From Fusarium oxysporum f. sp. lycopersici 4287 (Eukaryota > Ascomycota > Sordariomycetes > Hypocreales > Nectriaceae): a stretch of 64,000 nucleotides of DNA. The translations under genes were made by a program, and so were the position numbers. The first letter of the stretch is position 1. Each line of letters starts with the position of its first letter. The notes beneath the pieces were generated by a model, which was given only the letters and a program-made list of their open reading frames with translations, did no database searches and was not told where the DNA came from. Shown here piece by piece: positions 39,812 through 51,606 of this stretch. The stretch is from positions 2,190,978 to 2,254,977 of the forward strand of contig NC_030992.1 in NCBI RefSeq assembly GCF_000149955.1, read 5' to 3'.

Positions 39812-41221
39812 TATGATGAGGGCATGGTGAGGAAAGCGAGATGTTGTGAGGCTCGGTGAAAGTGTCAGTTTGGTGAGTCAAATCATAATACCTGGCGAGT
39901 CTGCGATGTTCGGTGCCAATGTGTAGGGTAGGACTCGCTCATGTGATTATTAAGCTGGCGACTTACAATGATACCTTTCAGTCACGTTGAATTGTAAATA
40001 ACCTACGAATAGGTGAAAAATTATGGCAAACGGTCAATGGCGACATCATTTCCAAATAGAAACGGCTTGCGAGTTCAGTAGTTTGTATAATCTCAAGTTT
40101 AAAGCCTTTGTGATTGTTCTAGCTAAAGCAATTTTGAGTGGCACAAGCAAGCATATGGCTGATGGTTAAATCGCGAATGGTTTCGTCGCCCAGGTTGAAC
40201 AAAGTAAAACCTACTATGCAGTTTCGGTTCATGAGATATCCAGCTGTTCATTAAGGTATGGGAGACAACAAGCGCAGCCCATGTATCCTGTTTCAGTGTC
40301 GCTTTATTACACAGGTTGGTTGTTAGCACCCTGATTTCATTGTAGGTAGCAATGCCCAATCATGCTAGAAAATTACAAGCCTCATATCTGTCGTCACCTC
40401 GTCATGAACGACGAAGCATTCGAAACGTCGGAGTACAGAAAACAGGCTTATGGTTCTGTTCAAACAGCGTCACATCATATACAGCTTGTTCAGCTATGGT
40501 AAGTCAAAGCGCTACCGATCAGCAACAAACTTTTGATAGTTATGATCGTTTCGTCAGCCTAGAGGTTGCATGAGGTTAAAAAACGTCAAGGTTCTACTAA
40601 ATTACCAAATTCTGGTTTATTCATGAGGTCGTCACGAAATAAGAGCCTTGGACGATGCAAGCGGCTCAAGGGTAGCCTTCTTGGCGTGATGCGTGGCACA
40701 ATTGGCGGCATCTCGGCACCTGAAGCTATGATTTCTTCCAAGACTCAGAAGCTCAGTAATTGTCCAGTCGAAAAAAAAAAAAAAAAGGCCTTGGCCTGCG
40801 ACATCATTTTTGTTTCAGAACAGAGAAGGGGTCCTTGTCGGGCTGCGATACAAGGTGAGGACTGTCGAATGGCAGATGTTCACGCTCACCACACCTTAGC
40901 TGAAGCCTGGTCCGCATGACCTCATCTGGCAACTCGTTGTGCTGGTGACCTGTTATGAGCCACGGTAGACGTGTCAGAGAGCTTCAGGGCCAAGACAACG
41001 GTCTCAAACAGGCTTCATTGGATTTTTTTTGTTGAGGGAGGGCGTCATCGTCATGTGGTAGAGAGACCCGTGAGTTGTATTGCTAGATAGTATCTAGATA
41101 AATAACGAGCCTCGTCCCAAGGCTGTTGCTTGTAAGGAGAAGACAGATAGAATATCAGAAACCTCAACTTCCATCAGAGGATTACAACCCTACTACATCA
41201 AACCTCTCCTGCAAAGTAGCC
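39812..41221. other. Intergenic, no gene recognised
   Basis: The stretch separates the divergent Atg5 and membrane-protein genes. It contains an A run at about 40771-40786. The open frames at 40352-40919 have no motif. Confidence 0.55.
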
Positions 41222-41796
41222 ATGGCTCTCGATCGTATCGTCAGCTTGATTCTGCGTGCTGCAGAGCTGGTATTTGCAGCCATCGTTGCAGGCGTCAATG
41301 GCGAATACCTGCACAATGCCCGCGGCGCAAGCTCATGGCAGCTCGGCCGATTCATCTACACTGAAGTCGTTGCCGCGCTGGGAATACTGTTCTCTCTGCT
41401 GCTCCTCATTCCATTCTCGAGCACTTTTGTTCACTGGCCTCTGGACATCTTCATGTCCATCAACTGGTGGATCGTCTTTGGTCTACTCGTCGATGTAAGT
41501 CACAGCCTTGTTTGACACTCTACTCTCGGTAGTTGTACATGCACTAACGGCACTCAAAGCTCATTGGAAACTCTTGCGGCCGTGTATTTGACTGGGACAA
41601 CGTGCATCCCGTTCACGGAGATCAGTGTGGGAAGACCAAGGCCGTGATCGCCTTTAGCTTCCTCTCGGCACTTCTCTGGCTTGTTTCGGCTCTCGTAGGC
41701 TTCTTCTGGGTGCGCCGACGCGAGCGTACCGTTGCCCGTGCTGAGGCGGCTCACCATAACCGCCGCCGGGGCCCCTGGTTCCGCAGCCGTGTCTAA
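41222..41796 (+). CDS. Small four-helix membrane protein (MARVEL-like)
   Basis: Two exons fit phase, 41222-41494 and 41560-41796, giving 169 residues. Four hydrophobic segments are visible: about residues 7-26 (IVSLILRAAELVFAAIVAGV), 45-68 (TEVVAALGILFSLLLLIPFS), 72-91 (DIFMSINWWIVFGLLVD) and 120-142 (AVIAFSFLSALLWLVSALVG). A cysteine-containing loop between helices 3 and 4 (CGRVFDWDNVHPVHGDQCG) and a basic cytosolic tail (RRRERTVARAE and HHNRRRG) complete it. This layout matches fungal MARVEL-domain proteins of plasma membrane or vesicle membranes. The specific role is unknown. Confidence 0.8.
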
Positions 41797-43702
41797 GAGC
41801 AGATGCAGTCAGGCGTGAAGCACTCCAGCTCCGCTGAAGAACCTTTGGGAGGGTCACTGGTTACTAGTGAGGGAGAGGAAGATCTCAGTTGGCGATTTGT
41901 TGGCCTTGGCGACATGATTGGATTGCGTGGAACATTCCGAAATGCCGTGTCGGGTGGGAACAAATACGTGAGATGGGTGGATGATTTCCTTGTTTTTCTT
42001 TTTTGTTGTCGTTTGAGTTGGAACTTGGCGTTGGACAAGGCAAAGCAAGCAACGTGAAGCTGAGCGGATCTGGATACCCTCTGATACGATTGACGGTCAC
42101 AACAAGTCCTTACTGTGCTTACTCATTTACTGAAATTAATTAATGTGTACTTTGCTACTATTTTTGTCTCGCCTATCGATCAACGTGGGTACATTTAGTA
42201 CTGTATGAGATTTGAAACTTGTAATAGTTGGATCCTCTTGATGTATTTCAACGTCATTTGTACGAATGCAAAGAATATTTCAAATATGAAACAATGGGGA
42301 ACAGTGTCATGATCGGCAACTCAAAATGGACAATGGAATCTGATTTGAAGTCCCTGATGTCTGTTATCCATATTGTACACGCAGCACAGTATACAGCACC
42401 CATACCGTACAGTCCGTGAAATGTGTGAGATTTGGTCACAAGCCTCTTCTTACCCGTTTGATCTTCCTCTGACCTGATTATCATGCAGGAGACGTGCCTA
42501 ACCGCGTCAACTGTCCGTCTTGTTTCCATGATCATCGAGATCTACGACCAGAATAACCCCAGTCCCGTCCTCCGGTACGAGGTTGACTGCAAGCCTGAAC
42601 ACACTCCTATCGGAAAACTGGCGAACAGGAACAAAAGCCACCATGGCATGCATCCGCATAACAGAGCTTTCTTAGTCTGCGCGACTCAGGGCTGAAATAT
42701 TCCCGTCACTGTGGGACCTCGTGATCCTGGTCTTAGCCGTGTTACAGAGGTTCTAGAGCGGCCATGGCCAGGAGAGAGCTCTTGGCCCAGCGGATTCAAG
42801 GCCTGGAGAGGCACCAATGTTGTCATAAGTCGATTTCTTTGTCTCGTTGGACCGGAAAAACGGCCTTTCTCTTGGCGTCATTTTGCTTGCCTTGGTGGCT
42901 AGTGGACCTGCTGCCAACTTTGAGCCTGTGAGCGCGGGGTAGCTTGGTTTGAGAGCTGGGGGTGGCCTGTCTGGACAAAAAGCATAGAGCTCGCTTCCAC
43001 TGTGAACTGCACTAAGAATGTCGCAAGATCTCGCCGTTTTCTGTCACCTTCCGGGGTAGCTGACGCCACGCATCACAGCCATGATACACGCCACAGGCTC
43101 TAGCTTTGCATCATCTTTTTGTAGATCTCACTTTCAAGCCACGGAGCCTTTTCGTCATTCCCTTTCACATCCCGTCTCCTGCTCCACAGCATCAGCTTGG
43201 CGCATTGGAAGAGCAAGAAATCCGATGTTCGATGCTTGTTACGTTTGTTGATTTCTTCCTTTGGTGCTTCTGCCCTACGAGTCGTCAACGTCATATCTCG
43301 CGTGGCATGACGCTAGATTGTCCCTGCAACAAGCCTTCACCAATCGTCGCCAAGCTCAGGGCTAGACTTCTCCAAAGATCGGGGTAAATGCTATGACGCA
43401 AAGTGAGGTCGGTGGTGGGGTGAAGTGAGAGAGGAGAGAGGAGAGAGGCCGAGATCTGAGGATCGAAAGATTTTGGGCCTGCCAGGTTTGCTGAGGATGG
43501 CATCGAGATTGAGGCTCCCGGGATGACAATCTTCAACTATATAACATCCACGATATCTCTCCTCGGAACTGTCTTTCCTTCTCATCATCAAACAACAACA
43601 GCATTCAAAGATACCCAAAGCATCTTCACTTTAACTCAACTCCCACACACCATCTTTAAGATACCCAAACACTTCAGAACAATAACTTAAACTACATTCA
43701 TC
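41797..43702. other. Intergenic, upstream region of the repetitive protein gene
   Basis: No supported gene. A GAGAG iteration lies near 43426-43447. From about 43550 the sequence becomes C/T/A-rich and G-poor, as in leaders of strongly expressed fungal genes. Confidence 0.5.
43538..43544 (+). promoter_or_regulatory. TATA box candidate
   Basis: TATATAA lies 159 bases before the ATG at 43703. It is followed by a G-poor, CAACAACA-containing leader. The match to the consensus and the downstream leader composition support a strong inducible promoter. Confidence 0.55.
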
Positions 43703-45022
43703 ATGTCTGGTCTCATCAACAAGGTCAAGGACGCTATCCACTCCGACAAGGACAAGTCCCACGAGCAGCCTACTGGAACTCACGGACCTCACTCTTCTCG
43801 AGCTGCCAACGCTGCTGACCCTCGAATTGATTCTGACCGCGATCACCGCGCCAACCCCGGCACCACAACCGGCCACCACACCACAACCGGAGGTCTTGGC
43901 TCTACTGGAGCCACCGGCACTCACTCTTCAGGACTCCCCGAGGGTTCTGTTGGACCTCACTCTTCTCGAGCTGCCAATGCCGCTGACCCCCGCGTTGACT
44001 CCGATCTTGACAGCTCGCGCCGAACCGGTGCCACCGGGTCTCACGGCCTGAGTGGAACTACTGGCACAACTGGTGGTTTGACCGGAGGCTCTACTGGAGC
44101 CACCGGCACTCACTCTTCTGGACTCCCCGAGGGTTCTGTTGGACCTCACTCTTCTCGAGCTGCCAATGCCGCTGACCCCCGCGTTGACTCCGATCTTGAC
44201 AGCTCGCGCCGAACCGGTGCCACCGGGTCTCACGGCCTGAGTGGAACTACTGGCACAACTGGTGGTTTGACCGGAGGCTCTAACTACTCCGAGAACATGC
44301 CTGGCCACACAACCGGCGGTCTTGGCCACACTGGCGGCATGGGACGATCTGAGAACCTTCCTGAGGGTTCTGTTGGACCTCACTCTTCCCGAGTTGCCAA
44401 CGCTGCCGACCCTCGTGTTGACTCCGACCTTGACAGCTCTCGCCGTACTGGAGGCATTGGCGCTACTGGTGGCATGGGCGGCAACACCTATGACCACACT
44501 ACTACTGGCACTTCAGGCTTCTCAAGCCATGGTGCTGGTGCTCACGGCCCCACTGGCACCCACACCTCCGGTTTGGGCGGAACTGGCTCCACCGGTACAT
44601 ACGGTTCTACCGGTACCGGTACTGGTGCTGGCCTCGGCGGTGCTGGCTCCGGTTACGGCACCGGCCCCGGTCCTGCTCCTAACACTGCGGGACCTCACAA
44701 GTCCGATGCTTTGAACAAGGCTGACCCTCGCGTCGACTCCGACCTTGACGGAAGCAAGACCGTGGGCAAGGAGAAGACTTTCCAGCAGTCGTAAGTCTTT
44801 CCAGCGGCCTGCCCCGGTATCTCGTGCAACGACACTTTTTTGACACCAATTTTCTCCAATAGCAACAACAACTTCGCCGGCCGGGATCCCACCGATGCCA
44901 CTCAGGTTCCTCCTTCTGTTCTGCAGAAGCATGTTCCCACTGAGATCGCTCATGATGATCCTCATAGCGACCACAGCCGACGACACAGCAGCACTCACCA
45001 GGAGACTCACCGGGGTCTGTAG
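43703..45022 (+). CDS. Gly/Thr/Ser-rich repetitive protein with ADPRVDSDLD motifs
   Basis: Two exons fit phase, 43703-44790 and 44863-45022, giving 415 residues. The N-terminus MSGLINKVKDAIHSDKDKS is amphipathic. Five copies of a motif of the form GPHSSRxANAADPRVDSDLD are separated by Gly/Thr/Ser-rich spacers. The last copy is divergent (GPHKSDALNKADPRVDSDLD). The C-terminus is His/Ser-rich (DDPHSDHSRRHSSTHQETHR). There is no signal peptide or membrane segment, so it should be an intrinsically disordered cytosolic protein. Related fungal proteins are often annotated as cell surface or stress (LEA-like) proteins, but I cannot confirm a function. Codon use is strongly C-biased, suggesting high expression. 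A 189-base tandem duplication lies inside exon 1. Confidence 0.85.
43902..44279 (+). repeat. 189-bp tandem duplication inside the coding region
   Basis: Units 43902-44090 and 44091-44279 are almost identical. The visible difference is one base in the Ser codon of SSGLPEG (TCA versus TCT). The unit is 63 codons, so the frame is kept. Confidence 0.92.
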
Positions 45023-46041
45023 AAATGGAATTGAGGGCTTAATGATGATTTATGGATATGTATAGCAGCATTTCTTTAATGAATGTTAATGAATTATCTT
45101 GTCAAAATATGACCGTGTAACTTGCATGACCTTGAGTGATGTATTCGGATTAAGACGTGATTACAATTAGCTATGGACTGACTTACTGATATGAATAATC
45201 GGACAAGTGCATGAAGAGTGTTTTGTAACGTTGAACTATGGGAAAGAGTAGCTAATTTGTAGCAATCAAAGCACTGGAGGTGTGAAAAGGATCCTCTATG
45301 GCTTGGAAAGTATCAGTGAAACTGTTAAATATAAATTCACATTGATTTAAATATACTCACTACGCAAGAAAATCTTGAATGATCTCCTTTTCTTGACCGA
45401 CAATTGATCAAAACAATATTGTCTCATTAGCGTTTGCTTCCTCCCAGATGCTAGGATTGTTTTGTGATTTTCCTAGTGATATTTCAAAGTACGACTACTC
45501 AAGATCTATCAGCACAGACGTCCAGATTCTTACCGAGAGACTCATTCTAATATAGATGCCATCTGAAATCGCAATAGCTACAACTAGCGCACCAATTGGA
45601 TTTGTTCTGCCGTCGCTGGGTTGCATCCCACGCCATGCGGTGCCTGGATTATGGTTGTGCCTGCGATGGAGAAGGACCATAGAGTATAAATAGGTCAGGA
45701 AGACGGAGTGATTTCACAAGATGGCATCTATATGTGTACACTCTCTCTGGAAGGTTAGTCCAACTTGATGAAACCATTAAACATTTTAATGAGCTTCTCT
45801 GGCTATGGAATTCAACAATTTCGAGTCATGGTGAGAATCGGAGCCCGAGAAACTTGATTGTGCAATATTCTTGCTATCAAAGTTGTGCGCATATCCCAAA
45901 AACATTACCATTCCCCATATTATACTTAGCTTAGCTTCTTGAGCATTTCAAGCTCCTATGCCTCCAAATACAACTTGTCGTCGCCCATAAATCATCCTCA
46001 ATATCCCTGAATGAAGTACCAAATTCGATACCATGCTATTT
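45023..46041. other. Intergenic, AT-rich
   Basis: AT-rich sequence lies between the repetitive protein gene and the pseudogene cluster. No gene is recognised. Confidence 0.6.
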
Positions 46042-47314
46042 GACATGATTCACAGCACATGCATCAGGGTCTTTCTTCTTATTCCAGGCGGAGATTACAT
46101 CTGACCAAGTCTTCTCTTTGGCTTATGCAATACTGCGGGCAAACTCGGAAAGAGGTACAAAGGTATGTTCGGGGTGTGTGCCTTTGAACTGGCGAGATCT
46201 GAAGCCATCGAGACGATGAGCCATTGCCTAGTTGACACTGGGGGCGAGAGTGTGACCTTGTGTATGAGTACTGCTTGAGGTTGGTGAAGATATCGGGCCA
46301 AGAACGATCAAAAGTCTCTTCCTGGAAGAACCATGCCTCGAGAAATGCGTTGCCTTTTTTCTTGAGCTGGTTACTCACAGCAGAAGCGATGTTTTGCATA
46401 GTAGAAGGGTGCAGCTTGAAGTTGCGCTTGAAATCCAAGTTATCGATGACAAAGACCTTGGACCAGTCAATGTCGATACGAAGGTGACGCACTTTCTTGG
46501 CCACTAAGTGGATTAAATTGACGGGAACTGACAGGTCAACGCCCTTCAGCTTTTCGCCAAGAATGTCGGAGCCTTTGACATGGTTTCCGAGCTCTGAAAG
46601 GTTCATGGCATTGATTGCACGAAGGGTTGCGAGAGACTTGATGCCATCTGCATCAATGCTGTTGCGGGTGACTACATCAAAGATATGGTCAAGAGGGACG
46701 ATCAAGTCCACGAAAGGAACAGGTCGAGCACCATCGCGAATGGCGAACCTGAAATGCGTATGCGGTTGACGGAACTTGCCGACCGTGATGTGATATCGAG
46801 ACGCACAATGAGGCCGGCGAACGGTCCGGCGCCAAGGCGTGCGATAGTACCAGCGTGGAAGCCGGGGAGAAGCTGGCCATCAATACTGAGGAGAAGATGG
46901 AACCAACCAGTAGACTGAACTTTCATGTCGAAGGTGGTTTCGTTGCTTTTATTCTCAGTCAACTAACCGACATCGAGTCCATGCAGGGCAGGGCCGCGAG
47001 GCTTTTCGACGAAGGGTTGTTGCATGATCACAGCATGATCACGGCTCGTGCAGACATACGTCGCTTGCGGCTAGTCTGGGGAACATGGATTTGTTGGTGT
47101 GCGCCTTTGACATTTACACAATCTCAGCTACGACCTCTGCTTTGGTCATAATGTAACTATCTTGAGAGCGGAATATCTTGAAGCTCGGTCGATGAAAGTG
47201 CTCCAAGAGATCATCTCTCATGATTGCCGCGAGACGCGCAGTTTTGATAGCAGGGTCCTCGGGAGGAGGAGGGGACGGAGGAGGATAGTGATACATCGGC
47301 ATCATCGGCAACAT
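46042..47314 (-). pseudogene. Helicase-family pseudogene, copy A (N-terminal half)
   Basis: The frame opens with MLPMMPMYHYPPPSPPPPED at 47314. It continues through TGWFHLLLSIDGQLLPGFHA, FRFAIRDGARPVPFVDLI, LDHIFDVVTRNSIDADG and HLRIDIDWSKVFVIDNLDFK. It ends in a segment (TQGHTLAPS, FRSRQFKGTHPEHTF, LSEFARSIA, KTWSDVISAWNKKKDPDA) homologous to copy F at 49.75-49.97 kb. Stops interrupt it near 47115, at TAG near 46960 and twice near 46130-46230. A 5-base duplication shifts the frame near 46795-46805. The Walker A region expected between the two halves is missing, so this copy is non-functional. Its upstream flank is dispersed repeat copy 2. Confidence 0.7.
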
Positions 47315-47473
47315 CGCGAAAGGATGACGAGCGTCAAAGCTTGGGATAGAGGGAGAAGAAGTGAAGTTGTTTGTAGTGAGGAGAGAAGAGGTGATGTGAT
47401 TGTAGTAATGCGCAGGGAAAACTTGCGATGTGAAGTTGGGTGCAAAAGCAAGCGGTGGTGATGCGCGGGTGAG

Positions 47474-47504
47474 GAGAAGAGAAGAGAAGAGAAGAGAAGA
47501 GAAG
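47474..47504. repeat. (GAAGA)n microsatellite
   Basis: About six units of GAAGA (TCTTC on the gene strand) lie in the probable leader of pseudogene copy A. Confidence 0.9.
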
Positions 47505-47579
47505 GCAAGAGGAACGCGGTTTTAAGCAACACAGTGCTCAGGCAACGATGAATAAAAATTGGAGAGTAAACAATAGCAA

Positions 47580-47868
47580 GAGGGGGAATGGATCACTGGA
47601 AGGTGTGAGAATGCTGAAGGCTTCGGTGGTTGACACTGTCGGGCAGCTGGCGGCGGCAGCTGGCAGTTGTGAAAAGAAAATCTGGCCGTTAACCCGTGAG
47701 GGCCCCTCCAGAGGAGGGTGCAACTGACGACCGGCGATGAACTCTCATATATTACGCCCGAATGTATGCCCCTTCCCATTAGAAGCTTTATCGTGACAGG
47801 GCATCCCCAGGCGTTTTGGGCGTGCCTGGGGTGCTGGGGGTGCTGCGTTGCTTTGGTGAAGCCATTCG
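47580..47868 (-). repeat. Dispersed repeat, copy 2 (inverse of 17472-17760)
   Basis: The reverse complement aligns with 17472-17760. It shares GGGATGCCCTGTCACGATAA, the GGGAAGGGGCATAC block, TTGCACCCTCC and CAGCATTCTC. It lies 270 bases upstream of the copy A start. Several differences from copy 1 are G/A or C/T transitions. Confidence 0.75.
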
Positions 47869-48167
47869 AAAACTGTGTCTCTCCTTCGTCCAGTTTGAGC
47901 ATCTGTTGTACTGCATGCGGGCAACATGAGTAGAATGGTTGAGAATGGTGCATGTTTGGTTCGGATACAGCAGCTGCTCAGTTTATTCTGTCAGAAAAAA
48001 AGAACTTGAAGACGAGAGAAAGCAATACCGCTGTAAAGCACATACAGGGTTTTCGTTCAAATTTGACAAAAGAAAAAGATGTGACCTTGCAGTAGGTAGG
48101 ATCAGACGTGCGATCTTTCAGTTCAGGGTGGAGTAAAAACATGATAAAAGATTTATGATATAACTGT

Positions 48168-48205
48168 CCTAAAGTGATCCTAATGGTGTCCTAAGACTAC
48201 CCTAA
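48168..48205. repeat. Four CCTAA motifs at exact 11-bp spacing
   Basis: CCTAA starts at 48168, 48179, 48190 and 48201. In the sense of copy F (minus) these are TTAGG motifs about 130 bases after its stop. Confidence 0.85.
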
Positions 48206-48332
48206 GAGCATCATAAGTTTATAGCGTTTAGAAGAGCTTATGATGAAGTTTGTTTTAATTAGGATAATCTCCATTCTTAATACATTGGGTACACCATATT
48301 CTAAGGTACCATTCTATTCAACCATCTGCCCC

Positions 48333-50060
48333 CTACCAGTTGCCCTCATCAGCACTACCATTACCACCGGCCTGATCCTGATCCTCACTCTCCACATCCT
48401 CCTTGACATCTTGACCCTTCTTGACCTTGCGAAGCCCTCGCATAGCATCGCGGAAGTGCTTGCGCATGGCATCCTTGTGCTTATCAGTCTTTGCAAAGGC
48501 CTCCTCACGATCGGCACTGTTCTTCTTGACCCGCTTGGAGCCAGAGAAGTCAACACGTGGAGGGTTCAGAACATCTTGCTGGATGCCATTGTCAGCAGTG
48601 ACTGGTTCGGAAGCAGATATCGAAATCTGGTCCTCCTCTGCGCGGGGGCAGTTGCGAGTCGCATGAGATGCTCCATCGCACCGAACACACTTAGGCTGAA
48701 ATCTGCAGTCGGTGGCAAGGTGACCAGGCTGACAGCAGTTCTGGCACATCAGGTACCAGCGGCAGTGGTCCTTGAGATTAATGACTGCTTTGCGTTCCTC
48801 GAGGTAACCAACGAGGTGGTTCAGCAGCCAAGTGACGAGGGTTTTCTTGCCAGGACCAATCACGATGGTACCAAGACGAGCACGAGAAAGAGCGACCGCC
48901 ATACGGTGGGAATCAGTGATAAAACCCTTCTTTAACAGTGCATACCCAGTCGAGGATGATGATGTTTGCTTCGTGGCTAGGTGAGTTGTCGATAGTTCGG
49001 ACTTCAACCAGAGTCTTGGGGACTTCGGCCTCAGTCAACTCCAGCAGCAAGAGATCATACATTCGTCTCTGAGCTTTGTATGGAGTCAGGATGAGAATTG
49101 ACGCGCGCCTGGAGAAGTCACAAGCTTCGACGATCCCTGCAGCTTGATAGAGTTGGACAATGAGCTGCACCGCGAAGTTGGCGTCGGCGGGGTTCGAGAA
49201 ACTGTTGCCACTCTTGGTCTCTTCAGAATTGTCGGGTCGACTCAACAATGTCGCTGAGAGGCAGTCCCAGCGTGTGAACTTCTTCTGCACCCAATCGTGG
49301 AACTTCCTGCTGGCTTCACAATGTGTTCAGTGAACCACAGTCATGTTTTCACCATAGAACATGGTTTGAGCCTACGAGACGGCGTTGATGCGTGCGTGCT
49401 AGAATTCTGCCGCCATTTTCCATACGATAGAAAAGGCTGATCTGCCTCTGGTAGGAGAAGACAGCCTTGAAGTCACGCTGCTCAACAGTGAGTCCGATAG
49501 GCGGGAACTGCTGAGTATCGCTGATGTAGACGGAGAACGCAGATTGCCATTGAGCCTGGAGGACAAGCGATAGATTCTCAGTCAGGCGAGCAGCTTCATC
49601 CACGACGATCAGTTGTGGGACGAATTCGGTATGCTGAGCAAACTCAACCAGAGCAACTGTGGTCCCGACCACAATGTCAACTTGTGATACTGCATACTCC
49701 ATCAGTCTGTGGAACCCAGCTTGATGCTTAACGCGGTTCACAGCGAAGGCATCGGGGTCTTTCTTCTTCTCGTTCCAGGCTACGATGACACCTGACCAAG
49801 TTCGCTTATCGGCTTTTGCGATGCCACGGGCAAACTCAGAGAGATGTGAAGATATGCATAGGATGGTTATCTTCAAATTGGCGAGATCTGAAGGCATCGT
49901 GATAGCGAGCCGTTGCCATGGCGATATTGGAGGCGACAGAATGACCCTGGGTCTGGGTAACAACAGATTCCGCGTCGGTTACACGTTGGATATTGCCGAA
50001 CTCTCGTTTCCATGGCCATTGTTCTCCATGTTGGGCGGGTGGTTGGCGGGCCTACAATGG
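48333..50060 (-). pseudogene. UPF1-like SF1 helicase with zinc knuckles, pseudogene copy F
   Basis: This is the most complete helicase core here. Visible motifs in order are: motif II LIVVDEAARLTEN; motif III ISDTQQFPPIGL (GDxxQ type); FKAVFSYQRQISLF; ILILTPYKAQ (motif IV/V region); VRTIDNSPSHEANIIILDW (motif V); and MAVALSRARLGTIVIG (motif VI). Two CCHC knuckles follow, CQNCCQPGHLATDC and CVRCDGASHATRNC, then a basic/acidic tail. Motif I is absent; the copy begins downstream of it. A stop (VVH then TGA) and a frame change near 49290-49380, and a frame change near 48910-48960, break the reading frame. The SF1 order and the zinc knuckles are well supported; the biological role is unknown. Confidence 0.75.
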
Positions 50061-51109
50061 CCACTGGAGTCTGACAGTGATGTCAACTAGTGAGGATGCG
50101 AACTCGCCCTGGTGTTTGATACGGTTGGCGGTCAAAGTATCAGTGTCTTCTTGTGACATTGCCAGAGCCTGAGCTACGTGCGATCATGAATAGGTATACG
50201 ACTTGTCAGAGAACATTGACAAGCAGGATGAATAGTATATGTATGTATATAATATGCTCCGAAAGTTGCTAAGGTGAAGTCAGATGGAGGCGGAAGCCTT
50301 GGATTATATACTAAGAATGTTTCCTCTTTGCGTACCTTTGTGTTTGTAGGGAAGTTTGTTGCTTGCTTATTACTCTGCCATGATATCGCAAACTGATACT
50401 TTTGATGGTCATCGGGGCATTAGGACGAGATGATCTGTGTGAACACTGGTTAGAAACAAACAAAGCCCTGTTCCAGCGCTGATGATATCCTACGTTACCC
50501 AAAGGAGGGAAGAGTTTAGGGCAAGAAGTCAAACGATTGGAAAAATCTTATGAAGAGTTTAGGTAAAGAAGTCAGCATTTGCAAAAGGCTTATGAAGAGT
50601 TTAGGATGTGGTTGCATAAGGTGCCTAAACCATGTTTGTTGGGGTGAAAGTGTTGGCTAAGATATTTATGAGTCACAATAGAAGTGAAGCTGGCAAGCAC
50701 TGGCAAACAACATACACAAATGAGCTTTGCCAGATACTGATATAGAGTGATATTGTAGGTCCTGTCATAATCCCCCGAAAATCCACGGTGCTTTTCAGAT
50801 GAGCAATAAAGCTGACAGCTGCCAACACTGACCTATAGTTATACCAACAGCCCTCAAAAACAATTCATACAATCAGTGAAAGCAAAAGATTGTGGGAGGG
50901 GAAAATCACAGACTTGACCTTGCCCTTCACCACCTTTTCCTCTTCGCAACTTCAACATCTGTGAGGTGCCAACGCCACTCACTTGTTGACATCGTTCGTC
51001 CCATACAATCTTCATTGTTGCCGCCATGTCGGCACGAAGCCCTACCACTATCGCCAATATCATCGGCAGCGATGGTTCTCAGTAGCCTCTGGCTTGTCCT
51101 ACGGGCTTA
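50061..51109. other. Spacer within the pseudogene cluster
   Basis: No gene is recognised. It contains the 42-bp repeat at 50511-50605, and GCCA/TGGC-rich short motifs (GCTGGCAAGCACTGGCAAAC near 50690; GACAGCTGCCAACACTG near 50813). Similar motifs occur near 47645, 55475 and 60340, upstream or downstream of other copies. Confidence 0.5.
50511..50605 (+). repeat. Imperfect 42-43 bp tandem repeat
   Basis: AGAGTTTAGG recurs at 50511, 50554 and 50596, each preceded by GA-rich sequence. The second and third copies share CTTATGA before the core. That makes about 2.3 units. Confidence 0.8.
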
Positions 51110-51425
51110 GTGGCGGCCGGCCTTCTCCATCTCCACCAAAATACCCAGCATTTTCTTCCCCCGGATTGACTACTGGCCAACGGGGCTTCAAGGCTGTGTT
51201 CTCGGGCTGCACTCGTGGATTTGAGACGCTCTGTGTCTGCCGCCGGTATGTCTCGAACAAAAGCAAGCCCGTATCCTTCCACTTGTGTCTAACATAAGCT
51301 ACTGATCTAGGAATCTCTTCTCAGTCATGGACAACTACCCTCCCTTGACGCTGGTAAAAGATGTGATGTTCACAGAGCTATTTCGGGCCTTCCATACGGG
51401 TTTGAACCAACAGACTCACTAAGTG
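51110..51425 (+). pseudogene. Helicase fragment around motifs III-IV
   Basis: SSPGLTTGQRGFKAVFSGC matches the copy F segment IGLTVEQRDFKAVFSYQ. A further piece, FSVMDNYPPLTLVKDVMF, follows in a later frame. The fragment is isolated and has no start or flanking domains. Confidence 0.5.
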
Positions 51426-51606
51426 CCATGTGATATTGGGCCGTTGCATTGGGATTAGATTTTCAATTGCTCCTAGTTTGCAGCACCATGCAAGTCCCAT
51501 TTTCCGCGTGAGCTCTCGGTGAGGCTCCAAGGACATATGATTATGATCTGACGTAGAATTTGGAGTAATTCTCAAAGCCTCCGAAAGTATTTCAAAACAA
51601 AGGATC

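Noticed and set aside
43928..44497. 189-codon open frame on the minus strand
   Set aside because: Antisense shadow of the tandem repeats in the repetitive protein gene.
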